NCBI RefSeq assembly: GCF_000372465.1
Contig: NZ_AQUZ01000041.1
Coordinates: 883 to 64,882 of the forward strand
Source: Kribbella catacumbae DSM 19601
GTDB lineage: Bacteria > Actinomycetota > Actinomycetes > Propionibacteriales > Kribbellaceae
Direction of reading: 5' to 3'
Length of the DNA: 64,000 nt
Shown: positions 49,907 through 58,600 of the stretch, piece after piece
Layout of the letters: each line of letters starts with the position of its first letter
How positions within the stretch are numbered: position 1 is the stretch's first letter
Notes under the pieces: generated by a model
The model's database searches: none
What the model was told of the DNA's origin: nothing
Seen by the model: only the letters and a program-made list of their open reading frames with translations
Position numbers and translations under genes: made by a program

Positions 49907-51451
49907 ATGCGGCGGCCTCGGGTGGCGGTGGCTGCGCCTAATCGGGCGGCGGCTGACGCTGGGGTGCGGTTGGCGGCGGAGGGTGGCAACGCCGTCGATG
50001 CGGCTATCGCCGCGACGCTCGTGACGATGGTGAACGAGATCGGTATCGTCTCGCCGGCGTCGGGTGGGTTTGTCACGTTGCAGGTCAAGGGTGGTGAAGC
50101 CGTCACCATCGACGGCTGGGTGGAGATGCCTGGGCGCGGGGTGCCGGAGCACAAGTTCGGGCAGGGCGTTTGGGATGTCACGACGGACTACGGCGGTGGG
50201 ACGACCACCACCGTCGGGCATGGTTCGGTCGCCACGCCGGGTGGGATGAAGGCGCTCGACCTGGCGCATCAGCGATCCGGTAAGGCGCCGTGGAGTGAGG
50301 TGGTCCGGCCGGCGATCGAGGTTGCCAGGCAGGGATTCCCGCTCAGTCGTACGTCGGGGTACTACCTCGGCTACACGCACGAGATCATCTTCGGTTGGCA
50401 TCAGCCGAGCCATGGTGTCGTGCATGACGACGACGGCGTGGTGATCAAGGCCGGTACCACCGTGCTCATCCCTGAGCTCGCCGAGGCGCTCGAGCTGATC
50501 GCCGCCGAAGGAGCCGAGACGCTCTACACCGGCGAACTGGCGGAGTTGCTCGTCCGCGACATGGCCGACAACGAGGGCATCCTGACCGCGGCGGATCTGG
50601 CGGCGTACGAGGCGATCGTCCGGCCCGCGTTGATCGTCCGGCAGAACGGGTGGCGCCTGGCGACCAATCCGCCGCCGGCCGTCGGCGGAGTCGCGGTCGC
50701 CGCGATGCTTGCGTTGCTCGACGGCGTACCGGGGCAAGGCGCCTGGAATCCGGCCGAGCTGGAGCGACTGATCGAAGTACAGCACGCTGTGCTCGGTCGT
50801 CGCCTGGCTGAGCTGGATGAGGAAGATGTGCGCCAGCTCGAAGGGCAGAAGTTGCTCGAACTCGCGTCCGCTGGAGATCTGCGGGCGCTCAGCTCACCCA
50901 GTACTGCGACGGTCTCCGTGGTTGACGATGAAGGTGATGCTTGCGCGATCACCGTTTCGTCCGGCTATGGCTCCGGCGTGATGACTCCGGGCACCGGCAT
51001 CTGGCTCAACAACGCACTCGGTGAGCAGGAACTCCTGCACGGCGGTCCGCACAGCCTCGCGCCCGGCACCCGACTCACGTCGAACATGGCGCCGAGCGTC
51101 GCGCGCCGGGACAGCGACGGAGCGGTGCTGGCGATCAGCTCGCCGGGGTCCGATCGGATTCCGACCGCGATCGCGCAGGTGTACGCGCTCTACACGCATG
51201 GCGGTCTGTCGCTCGAAGAGGCGGTGGAGCACCCGCGCCTGCACGTCCGGGTCCGCGAGAAGACGGTCGTCGACTACGAGGACGACCTCCCCGTGTCGGG
51301 CTTCGCCACCAATCTGCCGACGCGTCCGATGCCCCCGCATTCGATGTACTTCGGCGGCGTCGCAGCCGCCTTCTGGGACCCATCCCACGGCCTACTAGCC
51401 GTCGGCGACCCACGCCGCACCGGCGCCATCGCCGTCTCCCCCCAAACCTGA
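49907..51451 (+). CDS. gamma-glutamyltransferase family (Ntn hydrolase)
   Basis: A 514-residue precursor without a signal peptide from the chosen ATG. It begins with the family's NRAAADAGVRLAAEGGNAVD segment. The expected self-cleavage and nucleophile is Thr333 in STATVSVVD, matching the TTHxSVVD pattern. GSGVMTPGTGIWLNNAL and SNMAPS follow, then PGSDRI in the small subunit. Related enzymes move or hydrolyse gamma-glutamyl groups or acylated amino compounds. The protein is shorter than the ~580 residues of the E. coli enzyme, mostly at the N-terminus, so it is probably cytoplasmic. The ATG has only a G-rich region upstream; GTG codons at 49901 and 49904 are alternatives. Confidence 0.87.
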   Translation: MRRPRVAVAAPNRAAADAGVRLAAEGGNAVDAAIAATLVTMVNEIGIVSPASGGFVTLQVKGGEAVTIDGWVEMPGRGVPEHKFGQGVWDVTTDYGGGTTTTVGHGSVATPGGMKALDLAHQRSGKAPWSEVVRPAIEVARQGFPLSRTSGYYLGYTHEIIFGWHQPSHGVVHDDDGVVIKAGTTVLIPELAEALELIAAEGAETLYTGELAELLVRDMADNEGILTAADLAAYEAIVRPALIVRQNGWRLATNPPPAVGGVAVAAMLALLDGVPGQGAWNPAELERLIEVQHAVLGRRLAELDEEDVRQLEGQKLLELASAGDLRALSSPSTATVSVVDDEGDACAITVSSGYGSGVMTPGTGIWLNNALGEQELLHGGPHSLAPGTRLTSNMAPSVARRDSDGAVLAISSPGSDRIPTAIAQVYALYTHGGLSLEEAVEHPRLHVRVREKTVVDYEDDLPVSGFATNLPTRPMPPHSMYFGGVAAAFWDPSHGLLAVGDPRRTGAIAVSPQT

Positions 51452-51507
51452 CACGCGGCCCACCGCCACCCGCCAGCCCGGCTCCGGGGCGCAGTCACGC
51501 GAAGCAC

Positions 51508-51756
51508 CAGCACGCACCAAGCTCGCTCCGAGGCTTGGCGGCGGGGCGCCGGCACGCACGAACCTCGCTCCGGGCGAGGTCCTCGGCCCACTACGGCTCG
51601 ACTGTCGCGTTGACGCGGGCCCACAACTCGGACGTCGTGGGGCGGGGCAGCGGATCGCCACCACACATTGACTTGGCGGCCGGCACGCGGAGCGCTGGCA
51701 TGCACGGACCTCGTTCCGGGCAGCGGGTTCTGGCATGCGCCAACCTCGCTCTGGAC
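51508..51756. repeat. four 27-bp interspersed direct repeats
   Basis: The 515-base gap before the glycosyltransferase has no gene. Four related 27-base units occur at 51508, 51549, 51695 and 51730 with consensus GGCAYGCACSAACCTCGC then TCCGGGC. Spacing is irregular. They lie directly before hairpin element A. They may be binding sites or relics of a repeat-rich gene. Confidence 0.6.
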
Positions 51757-51766
51757 GGCGGGCACG

Positions 51767-51868
51767 CGGACCGCCAGCACTCACAAACCTGGGTTTGGAT
51801 GGTGAGTAGGCAGAGGTTCAGGCGGGGGCAGCGAGGGGGTTGGGTGGTTGGTGAGTGGTGGCGGTCCG
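51767..51868. repeat. hairpin repeat element, copy A
   Basis: CGGACCGCCAGCACTCAC (from 51767, continuing AAACCT) and GTGAGTGGTGGCGGTCCG (51851-51868) are inverted copies with one mismatch over 18 bases. The same arm sequence forms a perfect 25-base hairpin at 62675-62778, so this is a dispersed repeat family. Confidence 0.75.
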
Positions 51869-51966
51869 GGGGTGGCCTGCTACTTTCAGCTCCTGCTCCT
51901 TTCGCCCCGGCGACCCGAACCGCTCGGCGGCGTCCCGGCCAGATCAGTCGTGGAGGACCACCGGAC

Positions 51967-53058
51967 ATGCCGGATCCCGAACTCTCCGTCGTCGTGCCGA
52001 TGTACGACGAGGAAGAGGTGCTGCCGATCTTCTTCGAGCGGATGCGTCCCCTGCTGGACGGCCTCGGCATCAGCTACGAGGTGCTCGTGGTCGACGACGG
52101 CAGCCGCGACGCGACCGCCCCGATGCTGCTCAAGGCTGCCGTCGACTGGCCCGAGCTCCGCGTCGTGCGCCTGCTCCGCAACTCCGGCCATCAAGCTGCG
52201 CAGTCAGCCGGTTTCCGTCGGGCCAGAGGCAGGTACCTCGTCACCATCGACGCGGATCTCCAGGACCCGCCCGAGGTGATCGCCGAGCTGCTCGCGACGG
52301 CCCGCGAGCAGGAGGTCGACGTCGTGTACGGCGTGCGCTCCGACCGCTCGAGCGACTCCTGGCCGAAGCGAACGACCGCCCGCATGTACTACCGGCTCAT
52401 GTGCCGCCTGGTCGGCAAGGACATCCCGTTCGACGCGGCCGACTTCCGCTTGGTCTCGCGCCGAGTCGTCGACGCGGTGAACGCGCTACCCGAGGACGGC
52501 CGCGTCTTCCGACTGGTGATCCCGTGGCTCGGCTTCCCCAGCGCCGAGGTCGCGTACGTGCGTGCCGAGCGAGCGGCGGGCGTGACGAAGTACAACTGGT
52601 CGAAGATGTTCCGGCTGGCCTTTGACAGCGTGACCGCGTTCTCGGCCGCGCCGCTCAGGCTGGCCACTTGGTTCGGGCTGCTCGGTGGCATGCTGTCCGG
52701 TCTGTTCGCGGTCGGCGCGCTGGTGATCAAGCTGTCCGGCAACAGCGTTCCCGGCTGGACGTCGACGGTGCTGGCCGTCAGCGTGATCGGTGCGATTCAG
52801 CTGCTCTGTCTGGGGCTGCTGGGTGAGTACGTCGCGCGCTTGTTCCAGTCGAGCCAGCGCCGCCCACAGTTCCTCGTCGGTTACGACAGCCTCGACGACG
52901 CCGGGCACCAGACGCTCGACGACGCCGGACACCGGGCGCTTGACGCCGCCGGACACCGGACGCTTGACGCCGCCGGACACCGGACGCTTGACGCCGCCGG
53001 ACACCGGACGCTTGACGCCGCCGGGCACCAGACGCTTGGTGAGGCACCTACTCGATGA
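51967..53058 (+). CDS. GT2 polyprenyl-phosphate glycosyltransferase with repeat tail
   Basis: A 363-residue GtrB/DPM1-type enzyme that loads a sugar onto a polyprenyl phosphate at the inner face of the membrane. The GT-A domain (~1-230) has VVVPMYDEEE at 8-17, VVDDGSRD at 41-48 and DADLQDPP at 95-102 for metal and sugar binding. Two membrane helices follow (~237-258, ~262-285). Residues 309-356 are six octapeptides of type LDAAGHRT encoded by a 24-bp tandem repeat, absent from usual relatives. It ends in an ATGA overlap with a large membrane protein, so the two are coupled and probably work in one glycosylation route. Confidence 0.9.
   Translation: MPDPELSVVVPMYDEEEVLPIFFERMRPLLDGLGISYEVLVVDDGSRDATAPMLLKAAVDWPELRVVRLLRNSGHQAAQSAGFRRARGRYLVTIDADLQDPPEVIAELLATAREQEVDVVYGVRSDRSSDSWPKRTTARMYYRLMCRLVGKDIPFDAADFRLVSRRVVDAVNALPEDGRVFRLVIPWLGFPSAEVAYVRAERAAGVTKYNWSKMFRLAFDSVTAFSAAPLRLATWFGLLGGMLSGLFAVGALVIKLSGNSVPGWTSTVLAVSVIGAIQLLCLGLLGEYVARLFQSSQRRPQFLVGYDSLDDAGHQTLDDAGHRALDAAGHRTLDAAGHRTLDAAGHRTLDAAGHQTLGEAPTR
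52891..53034 (+). repeat. 24-bp tandem repeat, six units, in the GT2 gene
   Basis: Six contiguous 24-base units; units three to five are identical (CTTGACGCCGCCGGACACCG plus GACG), the others differ at one to three positions. They keep frame and encode an octapeptide each. Identity of the inner units points to recent expansion. Confidence 0.93.
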
Positions 53059-55505
53059 CGCGTTCCCTGCCGCGGCTGCTGCCGTGGCTGTTGCCGTACG
53101 CCGTTACGGTCCTCGCGCTGATCTCTCTCGACGTCCCCGTCGTCCCGATCGCGAAGTACACCCTGTACTTCGCCCTGGCGGTGGCGCTGCCCGGCATCCT
53201 GATCCTGCGCGCCCTCTGGCGTAGTACGGGCAACTGGGCTGAGGACTTCGGGCTCGGGGCGGCCGTCGGGGCGACGTACCAGCTGGGCGGTTGGGCAATC
53301 TTCACCGGGCTCGGCTGGCAGCGGGTGCTGGTGATCTGGCCGGCGCTGGTGATCGTCGCCTTCGCCGCGATGCCACGGCTCCGGAAGCACTGGCGGATCC
53401 AGGAGCCCAAGCCGCTGCCGTTGCTGTGGACGTGGGGGATGGTGATCGCCTCAGCAGTCCTGCTCGGTGGGGCGGTGGTCGGTGCGATGAAGTACCACCC
53501 ACCGCCACCGGACGGTACGTCGTACTACCAAGACCTGCTGTATCACCTGTCGATGCTGAACGAGCTGACTCGCTCGGTGCCGCCGGAGCTGCCGCAGGTA
53601 TCGGGGGAGTCGCTGGAGTACCACTGGTTCGCGAATGCCGACATGGCGGCGGCAGTGGACATCACCAAGCTCTCACCGATCATCGTGCTCTACCGGCTGT
53701 GGCTGCTGCCGCAGTTGCTGGTTGCGCTGCTCGTGTGCGCCACTCTGGCCAGGACAGTCAGCCGCGCGTGGTGGACCGGGGTACTGGCTGCTGCGGCGTT
53801 GGCTGGGCCGCAGTTGTTCCTGTTCATCGACACTGCGGTGAATCTGTCGCCACCGTTGAGTTTGCTCAGTCCGTCGCAGACCTTCGGGATGGTCGCCGGC
53901 ACTACGGCTGCCGTGTTCTTAATTCAGCTCTTATTCAAAAGGGATACCAGTAAGGGTTTGTGGTTACTCGCGTTCACGGTCGCGGTCGTGGGCGGCGGGT
54001 CGAAACCGACGACCTTGCCGATCCTGGTCGGAGCGGTCGGGTTGCCGGCGCTCTTCCTGCTGATTCGTGACCGGCGGTTGCCGCTGCGGTTCGTTGCGGC
54101 GGGCTCGCTGCTGGTGGCTGCTGCGGTCGGCACGATGGTCACGGTCGCGGGGAGTACGAGCGGGTCTGGGCTGCAGTTGCTTGCGGTGGTCAAGACGCAA
54201 GGTGGCTATGCGGCGGCGACGCGCGACAAGACACTTGCCGGCGAAGGCGGGTTGATCCTGCCCGCGTTGACGTCGGGCCATCTGTTGTCCATCGGTGGCG
54301 TTCTTGTGGTCATTGTCTTGCTGTTGACCGGTCAGTTGCTGGCGGTCGTCGGCTACGGGTTACTCGGAAGGCGTGAACTAAGGCGCGATCCGGTCGGCTG
54401 GTTCCTGCTTGGTGCGCTGATCGCGGGGTGGGCGGGCTTCCTCGTCGTCGACCATCCGTCGGTGAGCGAGGCGTACTTCGTCCACAGCGTGGTCCCCTTC
54501 AGCCTGGCCGCCGCCGGCTGGCTCGCCGCAACAATCACCAGAACGTACGCGGCGGGGGAGAGCGGGGAGCGCGCGGCGGGGAAAGCCGGGGAGCGCGTAG
54601 TGGCGAAAGCCGGGGAAGGCATGGTGGGGAAGGCCGGCCAAGGCGTGGCGGGGGAAGCCGGGGAGGGCGTGGCGGGGAAGGCCGGGGAAGGCGTGGCGGG
54701 GGAAGCCGGGGAGGGCGTGGCGGTTGAGGGTAGGCGTGGGGTTTTGATCGGTGTCGGCGCCGCTGCCCTCGTGCTCGGCGTGGTGTTCGCGTTCATTTTG
54801 CTGACCACCGATGCGGTTCCGAGTGGCTCGCACTTGCGGCGCATCGTGATGGTCGCCCGCCCGCTGATCGTTGTGGTCGCGGTAAGCGCCGGGCTCGTGC
54901 TCGTCTGGTCGCTGCTGCTGAAGCGACTGCCTCGCCTCGCCGGTCTCGGCGGTCTGCTCATTCTACTGACCCTGCTAGTGGTGCCGTCGGCAAGGACCTT
55001 TGAGCAGAACCTGCATCTCAACGGCGGCAAGCAGGCGCAGACCTTCACGTCCGCGACCTGGTGGGTCTACCCCGACGAAGAAGCAGCCGCGCTCTGGCTC
55101 GCCAAGAACTCCAAGCCGACAGACATCGTCGTCAGCAACACCTGGTGTCGGCCCGCAGGCAAACAAGGCCCGGGATGCGACGCCCGCGGCTACATCGTCA
55201 GCGGCATCGCCGGCCGCCGTACCTTCCTCGAAGGCTGGGGCTACACCTCGCAAGCGATGGTGAACCACGGCGTCGACGGCCTGCGCTACAACCAGCAGCC
55301 GTCGCCCTGGCCCGATCGTGTAGAGCTGACGAATCAGGCGATCTACGACCCGACACCCGAAGTACTACGGCTGCTGCGCGACCGGTACCACGTCCGCTGG
55401 GTGTACGCCGATCTGTTCGGCGGACCCGTCTCGCCGGAGCTCGGCAAGCTCGCCGTCCTGCGACACAGCTGGCAGCGGGTCCGGATCTACGAACTCACCG
55501 GGTGA
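53055..55505 (+). CDS. large multi-pass membrane protein, probable GT-C-type glycosyltransferase
   Basis: An 816-residue protein with about 12 membrane helices and a soluble C-terminal domain (~660-816). The first extracellular loop holds DLLYHLSMLNEL and LEYHWFAN, and an acidic PDG motif, in the place where GT-C enzymes put their catalytic acid. The C-terminal part contains SNTWCRPAGKQGPGCDARGY and YHVRWVYADLFGG. Between helices, residues 499-554 form seven octapeptides (type GVAGKAGE) encoded by a 24-bp repeat. Together with the GT2 upstream, use of a polyprenyl-linked sugar on the outer surface is plausible, but the family is not one I can name securely. Confidence 0.72.
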   Translation: MTRSLPRLLPWLLPYAVTVLALISLDVPVVPIAKYTLYFALAVALPGILILRALWRSTGNWAEDFGLGAAVGATYQLGGWAIFTGLGWQRVLVIWPALVIVAFAAMPRLRKHWRIQEPKPLPLLWTWGMVIASAVLLGGAVVGAMKYHPPPPDGTSYYQDLLYHLSMLNELTRSVPPELPQVSGESLEYHWFANADMAAAVDITKLSPIIVLYRLWLLPQLLVALLVCATLARTVSRAWWTGVLAAAALAGPQLFLFIDTAVNLSPPLSLLSPSQTFGMVAGTTAAVFLIQLLFKRDTSKGLWLLAFTVAVVGGGSKPTTLPILVGAVGLPALFLLIRDRRLPLRFVAAGSLLVAAAVGTMVTVAGSTSGSGLQLLAVVKTQGGYAAATRDKTLAGEGGLILPALTSGHLLSIGGVLVVIVLLLTGQLLAVVGYGLLGRRELRRDPVGWFLLGALIAGWAGFLVVDHPSVSEAYFVHSVVPFSLAAAGWLAATITRTYAAGESGERAAGKAGERVVAKAGEGMVGKAGQGVAGEAGEGVAGKAGEGVAGEAGEGVAVEGRRGVLIGVGAAALVLGVVFAFILLTTDAVPSGSHLRRIVMVARPLIVVVAVSAGLVLVWSLLLKRLPRLAGLGGLLILLTLLVVPSARTFEQNLHLNGGKQAQTFTSATWWVYPDEEAAALWLAKNSKPTDIVVSNTWCRPAGKQGPGCDARGYIVSGIAGRRTFLEGWGYTSQAMVNHGVDGLRYNQQPSPWPDRVELTNQAIYDPTPEVLRLLRDRYHVRWVYADLFGGPVSPELGKLAVLRHSWQRVRIYELTG
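54549..54716 (+). repeat. 24-bp tandem repeat, seven units, in the membrane protein gene
   Basis: Seven 24-base units, all purine-rich, with consensus GTGGCGGGGGAAGCCGGGGA plus GGGC, encoding (V/A)AG(E/K)AGEG-type octapeptides. The sequence is unrelated to the repeat in the adjacent GT2 gene although period and frame are the same. Confidence 0.92.
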
Positions 55506-55606
55506 TCCCGCGTAACATCGGGCTGGCGTAGAGCGTTACCTCTACGCTGGCCCGCTCGCCCCGAGGCCGACGCATGCGGAAACGTGAGTGCTCGGGAGGG
55601 CGTTTG

Positions 55607-58600
55607 ATGACGGGGACGAGGTCCGGCCATCGGCTTCTCGCCGTTCTCACCGCTTTAGGGATCACCACGATGGCCGCCGGTCTGGCCTCGGCCTATCAGG
55701 TGCCTGAAGCCCCCTTCACCCAGGGCAGCACCGCGACGGCGACGATGCCCGGTTCCGGGCTGGTCCAGACGATCACGGTCACCGGGCAGACCGAGTTGCT
55801 CGACGCAACCACCGCCGGCGTCCGGGGCAGCACCGCCAAGACCTACGAACCGGCGATCGCGCGCACCACGCCGGCTCAGGACCTGCTCGTCAACACCGGT
55901 ACGTGCGCGGCGATCGGCACCTGCGGAGGTCGCGGCACGTTGACCATCACGTTCTCGCAGCCAGTTCGCAATCCGATCCTGCACTTGGCGGGCCTCGGCG
56001 GCGCCGCCACCGAGACGGTCAACGGCCGGACCAGCGCGCAGTCCGAGCTGCACTCGGTCCTCAAGCTCACCACGGCCGGCCTCAGCCTGACGAAGATGGG
56101 CCAAGGCAACAACCTGGCCATCAGCAGTGACACGATCACCGCGCTCAACCCGGACGCCGGGCCGCACTGCATCAACACCGACACCGGCGAAGGTCCGGAC
56201 TCAGCGGCGACCGCGGCCTGCGGTTCGGTCAAGGTCAACGGCGTCGCGAAGTCCATCACCTTCGACCTCACCGCCGTCTTCACCAAGAACCGGACCGTCC
56301 CGGCCTTCAACGCCCCCACCTCTGGCGACGCGTTCTCAGTGCTCGCCTCCGTGGGTGAGGATTTCGGCGACGCGCCCGCGACGTACGGCGCTGCCTGGTC
56401 GGTGCTCGGCGATCTCCGGCTGGGCGACGACGCGACCGAGGACAACACGACCGTTGCCAACGGCACCTCCGGTCCAATGAAGGACCAAGCCGACGACGGC
56501 GTCACCTTCAAGCCGCTCGCGACCATTGCCAAGAGCTACTCGGCCACAGTCGCTCTCAGCGGAGCAAGCAGGTCCGGTCGCGTCTGCGGCTGGATCGACC
56601 TGGACAAGAGCGGCAAGTTCCAGCCAACGGAGCGCGCGTGCGCGACCTTCGCCTCCGGCCAAAGCGCCGCAAGCCTGACCTGGTCAGCACTACCAAAACT
56701 GACCGCCGGTACGACGTACGCGCGGGTGCGGGTCGGCTACTCGACGGCGCAGGTGGAGACGCCGCAGAGTGCGGCTGACAGCGGCGAGGTCGAGGACTAC
56801 CCGATCGTGATCGCGCCGCCGCCTCCGCCGATCGCGCTGGACGACACCGCGACCACGCAGTACAACGCCGGCCTGACGACCGATGTCCTCGGCAACGACA
56901 GGCCAGGCGACCCGGCCAGCCCGCTGAAGCCCACCACGCTCTGTCTGGTTGCCGCTGACAAGTGTGTCGTGATGGTCAACGTCGTGGCCGAGGGCAAGTA
57001 CGTCGCGAAACAGGACGGCAAGATCGACTTCGAGCCGGTGCCCGGGTTCGTCGGCAAGGCCAAGCCGGTCACCTACCGGATCGCCGACACGAACGGGACG
57101 ACTGCGACCGCGATGCTGACCATCACGGTCGCACTGCCCGCGAAGCCACACGCGGTCGCCGACACCGCGACCACCCAGCAGAACGTCAGCATCGCCGTGA
57201 CCCCACTCGCCAACGACCGCGCAGCGCCAGGTGTCACCCTCGTCCCCGCTTCCGTCGTACTGCGGGATCCGGCGGACGCGGCCTTCAAGAAGAAGGTGGT
57301 CGTCCCGGCCGAGGGCACCTACGCGGTGAAGCCCAACGGCGCGGTCGACTTCATGCCGCTGCCGCAGTTCACCGGGGTCGCCACCTCACTGGGATACCGG
57401 GTCACCGACAGCACGCGTCAAGTCGCCGAGTCGACTCTCGCCGTCACTGTCACACCGGTGACTCCGAAGGCGGCGGGGGACTCGATCACCACGCCGTTCG
57501 ACACCAATGTCGTGATCCCGGTCCTCGACAACGACCTGCCGGGCACGCCCGAGGCGCCGCTGAACCCGCTCACTCTCAAGCTGGTCGATCCAGTCAGCGG
57601 CAAGCTCGTCGACCGGGTGACCGTGCCGCGACAAGGCAACTATGTGGTTGCTGATGGCAAGGTGAACTTCGAGCCGGTGCAGGGATTCCAGGGAGTCACT
57701 ACGCCGCTGACCTATCAGGTGCTCGACAAGAACGGCACGCCTGCCCGGGCGCAGTTGACGGTGTCGGTGGATGCGCCCGGCCCGCCGGTCGCCAACCCTG
57801 ACCGGACGACGCTGCAGCAAGGCGGATCGGTCTTCATCACAGTGCTCGACAACGACAAGCCCGGGCCGACGGGCTCGGCGATCGTGCCCGGCAGCGTCCG
57901 TCTGATCCCGCCGACCGCCGAGGCGGATCCGGTCAAGAGCCTGGTCGTCGCAGGGCAGGGCAAGTACACGGTGAAGCCCGACGGCCGGGTGCTGTTCGAA
58001 TCGGACCCGGCCTTCAGCGGCAAGGCGACGCCGATCGGCTATCAAGTGGCCGACGGCAACGGTGCGATCGGCCGGTCGACGCTGGCCGTCGAGGTCGCCA
58101 TGGTGCAGCCGGACGCGGTGAACGACACCGCCAGTACGGCGTACGACAAGAACGTGACCGTGAACGTGCTGGCGAACGACAGCGCTGGTGACCCGGCCGT
58201 GCCGTTGGTGCCGAGCAGCCTCAAGCTGATCGACCCGATGACTCACCTGCCGAAGTCGACGGTCGTCGTCGACGGCGAGGGGACCTTCAAGATAGTGGCC
58301 GACGGCAAGGTGGAGGTCGACCCGCTGCCGACGTACACCGGGGTCCTGACGCCGTTGACCTACACCGTCTCGGACGTGAACGGCACCATCGCATCGGCGA
58401 CGCTGACGATTACCGTCGCCAAGCCGTCGCCGCCGACCGCGAAGCCGGACGCCGCGACCACCAAGCAGGACGATCCGGTCACCCTCGATCCGCTGGTCAA
58501 CGACCAAGCCGGGACGGGCACCGGTCTCGATCCGGTCAGCGTGGTGCTCATCGACCCGGCCGACGGTTCGCTGAAGAAGGTCGTCACGATCGCCGGCCAG

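Noticed and set aside
52891..53034. 24-bp repeats considered as a CRISPR array
   Set aside because: Units are contiguous without spacers and keep the reading frame of the GT2 gene.
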